This document shows, piece by piece, positions 56,597 through 64,000 of a DNA stretch of 64,000 nt. Where the stretch lies: positions 110,427,379 through 110,491,378 of the forward strand of contig CM037876.1 of assembly GCA_021292165.1 (NCBI GenBank), read 5' to 3'. The notes below the pieces were generated by a model. The model was given only the letters and a program-made list of their open reading frames with translations. It had not been told where the DNA came from and did not search any database. Position numbers and translations under genes: made by a program. The stretch is from Shinisaurus crocodilurus. Taxonomy: Eukaryota; Chordata; Lepidosauria; Squamata; Shinisauridae. Each line of letters begins with the position of its first letter. Position 1 is the first letter of the stretch.

Positions 56597-58135
56597 CTTT
56601 GGTGGGATACATTCCAGGCATATGGTACTTGGCAAAGAGGCATGCTGCGTGGTTTGCTAAGGTCACAGTAACAGCTAAGCATATTATTCCGCAACACTGG
56701 AAAGCAAAACCCCAAATATACACCATTAGATTCAAGAGCTATTGGTTTTAGCTGCCCATGGAAATGTATGTTACGCCAAATTATTAAAAGAAAATAAATT
56801 CCAATTAATATGGGGATTTTTTTTCTTGAATTACATGCAGAATAATATGATCTGCTGCAAAACCAGTGCAGGAAAGTACAAAATGATTGGTGGCCAGGGG
56901 AAGAGGGTGTGGCCCTCGAGGGAACCCCGGAGGGCTGGATTAGGAGCCCACGTGGGCTGGGTGTGGCTCCTGGGCCTGCAGTTCTGCATCCGTGTCCTAG
57001 AGATACCATTTCACTACTGTAAAGGATCACAGCATTCACATTTGGCAGAACAACCTATCATGTTAAAAAAAAAAAAAGGGAGACTGACTCTTATCTAAAA
57101 CATATGGGCTGAGTCTTATCTAAAACATACAAAATGGCAGGCTGATAGCGGACTAGTCTTATCTAAAACATAAGGGCTGTACTTTGGAGCTCCGTGCAGG
57201 TTAAATCCTCATCACTGAACGTTAAGGACTTTTTTAAATGTGGCGCCAACACAATGGGATTTACCTACACGCTCACTTCATTACCAGTGGAAGCAGGTGG
57301 CTCCAACATCAGCAGGACTGTGTATCCACTCCGGATTGTACTCTGAACTTTTACAGAGCTATCCAAGATAGGGCTATCTATTTTGGAGATAGGGCTCAGC
57401 AGCATGGATAGTTTCTTTCAAGTTCAGACTAAAATCCAGGGTGGATACACGACCTCCACTGACATTGGCGCCCTCAGCCTCCACTGTCCGTTACACCTGC
57501 AAGCTCTACCCAAACCAACACTGGGAGATTTGCTTGTATTTACATTGTTGGTGGGCAAGCATCAACGTTCAGTGGTATTGGGCAAGGATTCTATATCCTA
57601 TTTTGAAAATTACAAATTACCCTACACCTTTTGAATTTGTTACAACATTGTTGAAAGAACTTCTTGTTCTGGAAACAATCCCCCAGATTTGAAAGGACTT
57701 GACTGTATCCATTTTGACGGCCATCAATCAAGGGAGAGGATGATGAAATCTGGGAAACCTTAACTGTGGAGAAACTGACTGTGTGTGTATTTATTTTTTT
57801 TACATGCTTGATGCTTCCAAAGGACAAACCAGGAGGCAGGATCAAGAAATATCCAAGGAAACAGGAACATACCAGAGCTCAGGAAGACCATGTTAGTCAA
57901 GCAAGAGTCCGCAAGAACAGGAAGCCCTTTATTCTCCTTCCTGCCCAGGATTCAATGGTCACCCTGGGTGGGCTGAGTCAGTCTGGAGCCTTCAGGTACT
58001 TCCAACTGAGAAGGCTGCCATCGAGGGGTGTGTGGAAGGGAGATGAACTTCTCCTTGCTCACCCCCCCCCCGAGCCCCACGGATCTTACCTTTCCCCGCC
58101 TCAGCACATCTCCCCAGAGAGGAGCTGGGAAGAGG
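56597..58135. other. Intergenic, weak old repeats only
   Basis: About 56885-57000 (GGAACCCCGGAGGGCTGG) resembles the hAT-like piece at 26085-26170. 57380-57690 has overlapping open frames of 83 codons with no recognised domain. Confidence 0.4.
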
Positions 58136-58440
58136 TACTTCCGGGTCCCCGGTGCTGCACTTTTCACGTAAGTTCCATAGAAAACCAGCTCAAAACAGTC
58201 ACGATTTGCTATTTGCGGCTGTTTTAAGCGGGTTTTCTATGGTACTCACATGAACAACGCAGTGCCAGGGACCCGGAAGTGACGCGATGGGACCCCTTTG
58301 CTGCGTTTTTCACGTAAATACCATAGAAAACCAGTTTAAAACAGCTGCAATTAGCTATTCACAGCTGTTTTAAGCTGGTTTACTATGGTACTTACGTGAA
58401 AACGCAGCGCAGGGGCCCCATCACGTCACATCCGGGTCCC
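58136..58440. repeat. Two tandem related palindromes
   Basis: Palindrome 1, about 58136-58275, pairs ACTTCCGGGTCCC...CCATAGAAAACCAGC with its complement ending GGGACCCGGAAGT. Palindrome 2, about 58282-58432, pairs GATGGGACCCCTTTGCTGCG...CCATAGAAAACCAG with its complement ending GGGGCCCCATCACGTC. Both share TTTTCACGTAA, CCATAGAAAACCAG and AAAACAGC words, so one probably arose from the other. Confidence 0.75.
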
Positions 58441-58654
58441 CGGAAAGTCTGCCAGGAGCCTCGTGTTGCTGTGAGAAGTGTCCCGCGAAGGCTCCCGCGG
58501 GACACTTGGAGGCTCCCGCGAACTGGCTGGCAAAGGAGGTAAGAGGTTCGCCAGCATCCCTATTAAATTCACCACATGGGAGCAGTGCACACATCCAGCA
58601 GCTCCTGACACCAACATGGTTACAAGCTCTAATACAGCCTTCCTAAGTCAGTGC

Positions 58655-58775
58655 TATGTACTTTGGACTACAACTCCCATCATCCCCAGACAACATGGCC
58701 AGTGGTCAAAGGATATTGGGAGATGTAGTCCAAAACATCCGGAGAGCACCAGATTGGGGAAGACTGCTCTAACAG
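58655..58775. mobile_element. Old hAT-type palindromic MITE
   Basis: TTTGGACTACAACTCCCATC pairs with GGGAGATGTAGTCCAAAACA. The ends (CAGTGCTATGTAC, GGGGAAGACTGCTC) are decayed. Confidence 0.6.
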
Positions 58776-58922
58776 AATGGTTAAGATAGATCTAGATAAA
58801 TGGGATAATCTTATATGAACAGCAAGGTATTCAAGAGCCTTTGAAATACTTTCCGGAGGACCAGGACAACAAGCTTAGAAAAAACATTAGTCCCTTGCTG
58901 GGACATCTTATTGGGAGTCCTT

Positions 58923-59115
58923 TTGTGCTGAGGAGTTTGCATGCCTTGCATTGCAGAAGGTCCCAGGTTCAGTCTCCAGCATCTGTACAGGAAAATCTGT
59001 AGGGTTGGGAAAGAGCCCTGCCTGAAAGGGAGAGCCACTGCCAGTCAGTTTCACCAATACTAGACTACATGGTCCAATAGTCTGATTCAGTATAAGGCAG
59101 CTTTGCGTTTGTTCA
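58923..59115 (+). repeat. tRNA-Ala-derived SINE
   Basis: GCATTGCAGAAGGTCCCAGG, TTCAGTCTCCAGCATCTG head with diverged A box, body GGGAAAGAGCCCTGCCTGAA, tail CTGATTCAGTATAAGGCAGC. Same family as 15586-15882. Confidence 0.7.
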
Positions 59116-59218
59116 TATTCTCGTGATGAAAGTCGGTACCAACGTCAATCATTATGATTGAAAAAATGAGCAACAGAAGGGAATATAAAGAAAAGAAAAA
59201 AATGAGAAACTGGTATCA

Positions 59219-59500
59219 GTCGTTCAGGGTTTTGGAGCCAAGTGCCATCAGTACGCTGATGACACACAGCTCTATATCCCTGTGACAACTGAATCAGGAG
59301 AGGCTGTGCAAGTCCTGGATCAGTGCCTGAACTCAGTGATGGGCTGGATGAGGGCCAATAAACTGAGGCTGAATCTTGGCAAGACGGAAGCCCTGTGGCT
59401 GGATGGTTCCCGAGTCCAGGAGATAGGCTCATTGCCTGTTCTGGATGGGTGTAATGATATGTGTTTGTATTTGGTTTGTGTTGTATGGGGGGACTCATTT
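59219..59500 (+). mobile_element. L2/CR1-type LINE reverse transcriptase fragment
   Basis: The frame reads CHQYADDTQLYIPV (catalytic YADD) then LNSVMGWMRANKLRLNLGKT and EALWLDGSR. It is an internal piece of the reverse transcriptase, truncated on both sides. Confidence 0.82.
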
Positions 59501-59574
59501 GATTGTTACACTGATTAGTATAGAAGGGCTCACCTGATATTGTAGAAGGCATGGATGTTAGTTTGTGTTGTGAG

Positions 59575-60525
59575 CAGGGATGTTGGAGAGTCCTTGGTCT
59601 CTAGTCACGAGTCGAGTCACGAGTCTTTGGACTCGAGTCCGAGTCCTTGGTCCAAAATGGTGACTCACAAGTCACGAGTCACTCCCAAAGCTGACTCCAT
59701 GAGTCCCTATTAAAATCAATGGGGGTTTTTTCCCAACAAAATAAGGCTACTTCAGATGTGTGGTTTAAATAAATTCTAGGCACAAGTGTGCCTTTTTATT
59801 TCAAAACTCTGCAACTGATTTTGGCAAGAACAGACCAGGCAGAAAAACCCAAAATAACCAGGCAGGCAGAGGAGAAAGGGAACCCCAAAGCTGGCAGGCA
59901 GAGGTGTTTGTCTTGGACAATTCAACTGTTGAACTGGTCAAGAAGAGACCAGGCAGGCAGGCAGAGGCAGCCAAACTCAAAATGTCTGAAAGGTTGCATT
60001 TTAGAAAAATGATTTTAAAAAATAAACTTGCTGTACTTCCTAAAACTTATCCATGTTGCATTTGAGGAACATGATTTTTTCTAAATGTTTGGCCCCCATT
60101 CTGGAACGGTGAGATCTCATCACAATTCCACCCTCACTGAACACCCGCTCCACTGGTGATGAACTTGCTGGAACCAGACACACACTCAGAGCAGCCACAC
60201 AGAGTAATCTCAGGTCCTTCTTCTGCCTCTCCCAAGTATGCAACACATCAATCAAAATAAATCTTGACACACTGTTGGGGCTGCACTCCTGGTAGCCGTC
60301 CATAGTGGCCGAGCAGCGGCACACCTCGTTTCCATGTGCTCTTCACCGGCAATCACGCTCCTCTCCACTCCTTCTGGCACAGCCCAGGGATGTTGAAGAG
60401 TCCTTGGTGTCGAGTTCCGAGTCGAGTCCCGACTCCCATTAAAAATATTGGGACTCAAGTCAAGTCAGAGGGGGGACTCAGTCCGACTCACGAGTCGAGT
60501 CCCCGAGTCCGAGTCCCCATCCCTG
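59575..60525. mobile_element. hAT element with GAGTC-rich ends and residual transposase
   Basis: The left end CAGGGATGTTGGAGAGTCCT and the right end GAGTCCCCATCCCTG are flanked by GTTGTGAG (59567-59574) and ATTGTGAG (60526-60533), 7 of 8 identical. An internal copy of the left end, CAGGGATGTTGAAGAGTCCT, sits at 60383, so 60383-60525 is itself end-to-end. It retains the 3' coding part of a hAT transposase on the minus strand. Confidence 0.88.
60040..60324 (-). pseudogene. hAT transposase C-terminal dimerisation domain
   Basis: The minus frame encodes CLVPASSSPVERVFSEGG, VMRSHRSRMGAKHLEKIMF and LKCNMD, the conserved hATC signature (S-x-x-x-E-R-x-F-S followed by R-x-R-M/L and leu-rich dimer helix). 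The N-terminal BED finger and catalytic domain are absent, so this is an internal-deletion derivative. Confidence 0.85.
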
Positions 60526-60747
60526 ATTGTGAGTCACTCAGTAAAAGCTAAATCACAGGAGAAATGTCCTGTTTCTATGTAACATGGACGGCGTGCAGCT
60601 AACACGTGTCCTATCTTCAAACCCCTACACTAGAAAGACTTTCTACGGGGTATATCCCTGTGAGATGCTCCCCAGGGGGAGATTACAACAAAGGCCTGTG
60701 GGTAGTGATGTGTTTCATACCTTGGGGGGGGCTTGTCTCGCCTCTCC

Positions 60748-60917
60748 TCAGCGATTAAAACCCATTGATTTTAATAGGGACTCGTGGAGTCTGCTTTGGG
60801 AGTGACTTGTGACTCGTGACTCATGAGTCACCATTTTGGAACAAGGACTTGGACTCGGACTCGAGACTCGGGTCCAAAGACTCGTGACTCTAGACCAAGG
60901 ACTCTTCAACATCCCTG
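60748..60917 (-). mobile_element. Truncated, inverted copy of the GAGTC hAT end
   Basis: GGGACTCGTGGAGTCTGCTT, CATGAGTCACCATTTTGGAA and ACTCTTCAACATCCCTG are the reverse complement of the left end of 59575. The other end is missing. Confidence 0.8.
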
Positions 60918-61059
60918 AGTTCTGGTCTAACAACTACTGGAACTACAGACCCTTTCTCTTGCTACTTACTCTGACTGACCTCTAGATCCCAGCTCTGCCT
61001 TGCTCTTGGAGTTGGAACCATGCCTGCCCTTAGATTTTTCTACCATGCTAGATCTCAGT

Positions 61060-61805
61060 TTCTCTTTTAGGACCAGATGGATGGGCAAACAGAACGTACA
61101 AATGCCACCTTAGAGCAATAGTTACGCTGCTATGTAACCTATCAACAAGACAATTGGGTCGCCCTGTTGCCTTTGGCTGAATTTGCTTACAACAATGCTT
61201 CCCACGCTTCCACTCAACTTACTCCTTTTCTCACCACCTTTGGACACCATCCTAAAGCTCCCCCCCCCAGCTACTTCTGTTCCAGCAGTGGGTGACTTCA
61301 TTGAGGAGCTGCATGCATTGCTCCGTGAACAGTTAGATCAAGCTAAACAAGCCTATAAAAGGCTGTGGTGGATGTTCGCCGCAGGGAGGGGGAGCTGCTG
61401 CGAGTGGGCAATTAGGTTTGGCTGCCCCCGCTACCTCCCTTCCAAGTCCCCGTGCTGAAAGTTGGATGCTTGCCGCAGCGGGCTCTTTCAGATTGCAAGC
61501 AAGTTAATTCTGTCGCCTATAGACTTCCAACTCACTCCCTTCATGAAAGTGCACCCTGTTTTCCATCGCTCCTTGCTGTCCCCAGTGGTGGAGGGGGACC
61601 CCCAGCATCGTTTTCTGACCCACCGCTCCCCCGATCCTGGTGGAGGGGGAGGAGGAATGTGAGGTGGCTGACATTTTGGACTCCTGGTTCCACAGGGGCA
61701 AGTTGCAGTATTTGGTGGACTGGAAGGGGTATGGCGCGGAGGAGCGCTCCTGGGAGCCTGTGCATAATCTCCATGCCCCAGACTTGCTACAGTTCTTTTC
61801 ATGAT
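61060..61805 (+). pseudogene. Ty3/gypsy integrase and chromodomain, truncated
   Basis: The broken frames give DGQTERTNATLEQ, WVALLPLAEFAYNNASH and LTPFLTTFGHHPKAP (integrase core end), QAYKR, then the C-terminal KVHPVFHRSLLSPVV and a chromodomain with VADILDSWFHRGKLQYLVDW, KGYGAEERSWEPVHNL and a stop near 61803. Interruptions include a TAG near 61125 and frame changes near 61355-61500. It is the 3' part of a chromovirus-type retrotransposon pol, and the 5' part is absent. Confidence 0.85.
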
Positions 61806-61860
61806 CGGTTTCCCCACAAACCCGGGGGGGGGGAAGCAACACCAGGGTCGGAGGGGATGA

Positions 61861-62550
61861 TGTCAGGGCTACCATGTTTCCCCGAAAATAAGACACTGTC
61901 TTATATCTTTTTTGGCTCAGAAAAACACACTAGGTCTTATTTTCGGGGTAGGTCTTATACTTTAGCAATTCCCAAAAATAGTACTAGGTCTTATTTTGGG
62001 GAAAACATGGTAGCTCTCCTAGCCCCTCCAGTTCTGATTCCCTAACTCCAAAACAGCACTGGCCAGATTCCGTGGGAATGGACTCTGGAACAGATGGGGA
62101 GGGGGAGGGGGAAGAGGAGGCTGCAGAGATGCCTCTCTAGGAAGATAACCAGGACCCAGCTGTGCTGTCAAGGTTAGAGCTAGAGGCCGGGGAAGTGGGG
62201 GGAGAAGAATCTCTGGGGACAGGGAAGACAGAGGTGTGGAAGGGGGGCAAAACCAGCCTCGGTAACTGATGCCTGAGAGCGGCGGTAAATTACGTAGGCA
62301 AGAACAGCTGACATCTCTTCGTAGATCAGCTCGGTTGGCTAACAAGACTCTTGACCTGCCTTGGGGGCAGAGTCGGTTCTCTAGTTTGTGGAGGGTGAGG
62401 AAGCGCGAAACACCTCAGTGCAGAATCAACTGTTTAACCTTCCTGACCTCCCATTGAGGAGATAAAGGGTCTTGAATCACTTTCTTTACTTTTGTGTAAC
62501 ACTTTTCTGCAACCACCCTGCTTTTGCTTAATAAAACTCTACAAAGAAAC
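61861..62550 (+). repeat. Ty3/gypsy 3' LTR (interrupted)
   Basis: It starts TGTCAGGGC right after a purine-rich tract (GGGTCGGAGGGGATGA, 61845-61860) and ends near AAAGAAACACA, with AATAAA at 62531-62536. The other LTR is not in the window, so the right boundary is inferred. A MITE sits at 61872-62010. Confidence 0.65.
61872..62010. mobile_element. TA-flanked MITE (CCATGTTTCCCCGAAAATAAG type)
   Basis: CCATGTTTCCCCGAAAATAA and [28 protein letters not shown] ends are inverted repeats with TA at 61870-61871 and 62011-62012. Internal words GGTCTTATTTTCGGGG repeat the terminal one. It has Tc1/mariner-like target choice. Confidence 0.85.
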
Positions 62551-62599
62551 ACATGAGCTGCGTTTGCTCACATGAGAGAGGGGGAGTAGGAGAGAGACA

Positions 62600-62970
62600 C
62601 AGACAACAGCGACCAAAAGCTGTTTCCGTGCCAAAACCAGGCCTGAACCCCGACTGAAATGGATCCAGATAATCAGTCTTATCCAAGACCACCTGGACTG
62701 GATCTGGTTGGCCACTACCCACTCTAGGACCTTGCCCGGGAAAGGAACATTCACTACAGGCCTAAAGTTATTAAGATCTTCCGGGTTCAGGGAGGGTTTC
62801 TTCAGGAGTGGCCTCCCCACCGCTTCTGTAAAGTGGTATGGGGCCGCTCCCGCTCTCGAGGCATTAATCACCTCCCTGGCCCAGCCAGCTGTTCCCTCCC
62901 TGCTATTTTTTATGAGGCAAGAGGGGCAAGGATCCAGCACGGATGTAGTTGCGCAAACCTGTCCAAGCAC
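62600..62970 (-). mobile_element. L2/CR1-type LINE reverse transcriptase fragment
   Basis: The minus frame has FTEAVGRPLLKKPSLNPEDL, NNFRPVVNVPFPGKVLEWVV, the conserved start of the L2/CR1 reverse transcriptase. The frame shifts afterwards (YLDPFQSGFRPGFGTETA is in the next frame). Confidence 0.82.
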
Positions 62971-63436
62971 TTTGTCAACACCCTCGAGCTGTTGTCACAT
63001 TTTGCAACACTCTTTGTTGTCTTTTCTAATATAGACAATGTAATTGGGGTTAATGCCATTATGCCAATCTCTGCCACTCTGGCATTACCTGTGAGAATGT
63101 ACAATTATTCTCAGTGCCTTAATTTTTCCACATCAAGGCAAACAAGAGACACAGCATCGGTTAACAAAACCCAATAGGTGGGTCTTTGTCTCTTGATGAC
63201 AATTTTCTCCAGTTTGATTTCGGTTGGGTTGGATAAACAATCCACACCTTTTGGCCTGGGATCTGATCCTTATTTGTAGATCTAAATCCGTTCTCTCTTC
63301 CCATTGTCTGATCTGGTCCTGCCACTTCCTGAATGACAGGCACATTTAATTTTTCACAGCTGTGCAATGCACTGATCAAATTTAAAAAGTGACTTCAGTT
63401 TAACCAGTACTTGTACTTCACATTCATGGTTTAAAT
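62971..63436. other. Intergenic, nothing identified
   Basis: No credible frame or repeat boundary recognised. Confidence 0.4.
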
Positions 63437-64000
63437 CAGGGGTCCTCAAACTTTTTAAACAGGGGGCCAGTTCATTGTCCCTCAGACTGCTGGGGGGCTG
63501 GACTATAGTTTGGAAAAAAAATGAACGAATGGATCATGTAAAAAAAAGGACCAGGGTCCTTTTTTTTTTTACTTGATTAAATGGAAAGTTATTATAAATT
63601 AATAATAAATTAATTATAAATTAATTTGCTGTCTAAAATTGAAATACATTAAATTTTAAAAAAGGTATAGAAAGGCTTGATTTGCACACTGCACATATCT
63701 TATTTGTAGTGCAAAAAAACAGGAAAAACAATACAATATTTAAAATGAAGAACAATTTTAATCAACATATGCTTATTAGTATTTCAATGGGAAGTATGGG
63801 CCTGCTTTTGGCTAATGAGATGGTCAATGTCCAGTTCCATATTTGTCACTGCTAGTCGTAACAAGTGATGCAAGTGTGCATCAGTTAGTCTGGATCTGGT
63901 TGCAGATTTCAGATGTTTCATTCGGGAAAAAGTCTGTTCACAGACATAGGTGCTGCCAAAGATGGTTGCCATTGATGAGCAGTATTTAGTATGAGTAATG
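63437..64000. mobile_element. hAT (Charlie-like) transposon, runs off the right edge
   Basis: The left end CAGGGGTCCTCAAACTTTTT continues AAACAGGGGGCCAGTTCA, a Charlie-type hAT terminus. A minus-strand transposase frame lies to its right, facing this end. The other terminus and the 8 bp duplication (left flank GTTTAAAT) lie beyond or cannot be checked. Confidence 0.8.
63784..64000 (-). CDS. hAT transposase C-terminus (partial, open to window edge)
   Basis: The minus frame, stop at 63784-63786, encodes YCSSMATIFGSTYVCEQTFS, RMKHLKSATRSRLTDAHLHH and LLRLAVTNMELDIDHL. The S-x-Y-x-C-E-Q-x-F-S and RSRLTDxHL words are the hATC dimerisation domain of Charlie-type transposases. The frame is uninterrupted to the window edge, so the intactness of the rest is unknown. 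Confidence 0.85.
   Translation of the reverse strand, partial: ITHTKYCSSMATIFGSTYVCEQTFSRMKHLKSATRSRLTDAHLHHLLRLAVTNMELDIDHLISQKQAHTSH

Noticed and set aside
57383..57692. Two overlapping 83-codon frames
   Set aside because: Considered as a retroelement remnant, but no motif could be recognised in either frame.
1..64000. CRISPR array, bacterial operon or prophage
   Set aside because: Spliced nuclear gene structure, SINEs, LINEs and MITEs show vertebrate DNA. The short repeats are microsatellites or MITEs, without spacer organisation.

Overview
The window is vertebrate nuclear DNA, most likely from a squamate reptile (lizard or snake). It holds one host protein-coding gene, NDUFA9, in eleven exons with GT-AG introns. 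The rest is densely packed with mobile elements: L2/CR1-type LINE fragments, a 5S-rRNA-headed SINE with a CR1-like tail, tRNA-headed SINEs, palindromic hAT and TTA-flanked MITEs, a DIRS element, a Ty1/copia element and a Ty3/gypsy chromodomain element. That mixture is typical of squamates. No search could be run, so the species is not assigned.

Layout. 1-13,396 is repeat-rich upstream DNA. It holds a 1.7 kb foldback (125-1800), a 5S-SINE split by a zinc-finger-tailed LINE with a 12 bp target duplication (6587-8800), two hAT-type elements with perfect 8 bp duplications (9049-9194 and 9709-10295), and L2 and TTA-flanked elements (11,323-12,600). NDUFA9 runs on the plus strand from its ATG at 13,397 to its stop at 44,009-44,011. 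It encodes 376 residues, and all eleven exons join in frame. Its introns carry most of the interesting insertions: a MITE nested in a MITE (31,363-31,666), a DIRS tyrosine-recombinase retrotransposon with complete termini (33,900-39,846, intron 9), and a MITE whose interior has become a 1.3 kb C-rich/G-rich minisatellite palindrome (41,830-43,391, intron 10).

Downstream, 45,004-50,462 is a full-length Ty1/copia element on the minus strand. It has nearly identical LTRs, a 5 bp target duplication and a primer-binding site matching the anticodon region of initiator tRNA-Met, as Drosophila copia does. From 50.5 kb to the end there are hAT elements (two related copies near 53 and 60 kb, and another running off the right edge), L2 fragments, SINEs, twin palindromes at 58.1-58.4 kb, and the 3' part of a Ty3/gypsy chromodomain element whose LTR is interrupted by a TA-flanked MITE.

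How things fit together. The only host function visible is a mitochondrial complex I accessory subunit. A recurrent regulatory-looking signal is the palindromic core of many MITEs here. It has the form ACTACAACTCCCAGCATGC, which resembles the ZNF143/Staf recognition site, and it occurs in MITE families with different termini and different target duplications. Copies lie about 360 bp upstream and 400 bp downstream of the NDUFA9 start codon.
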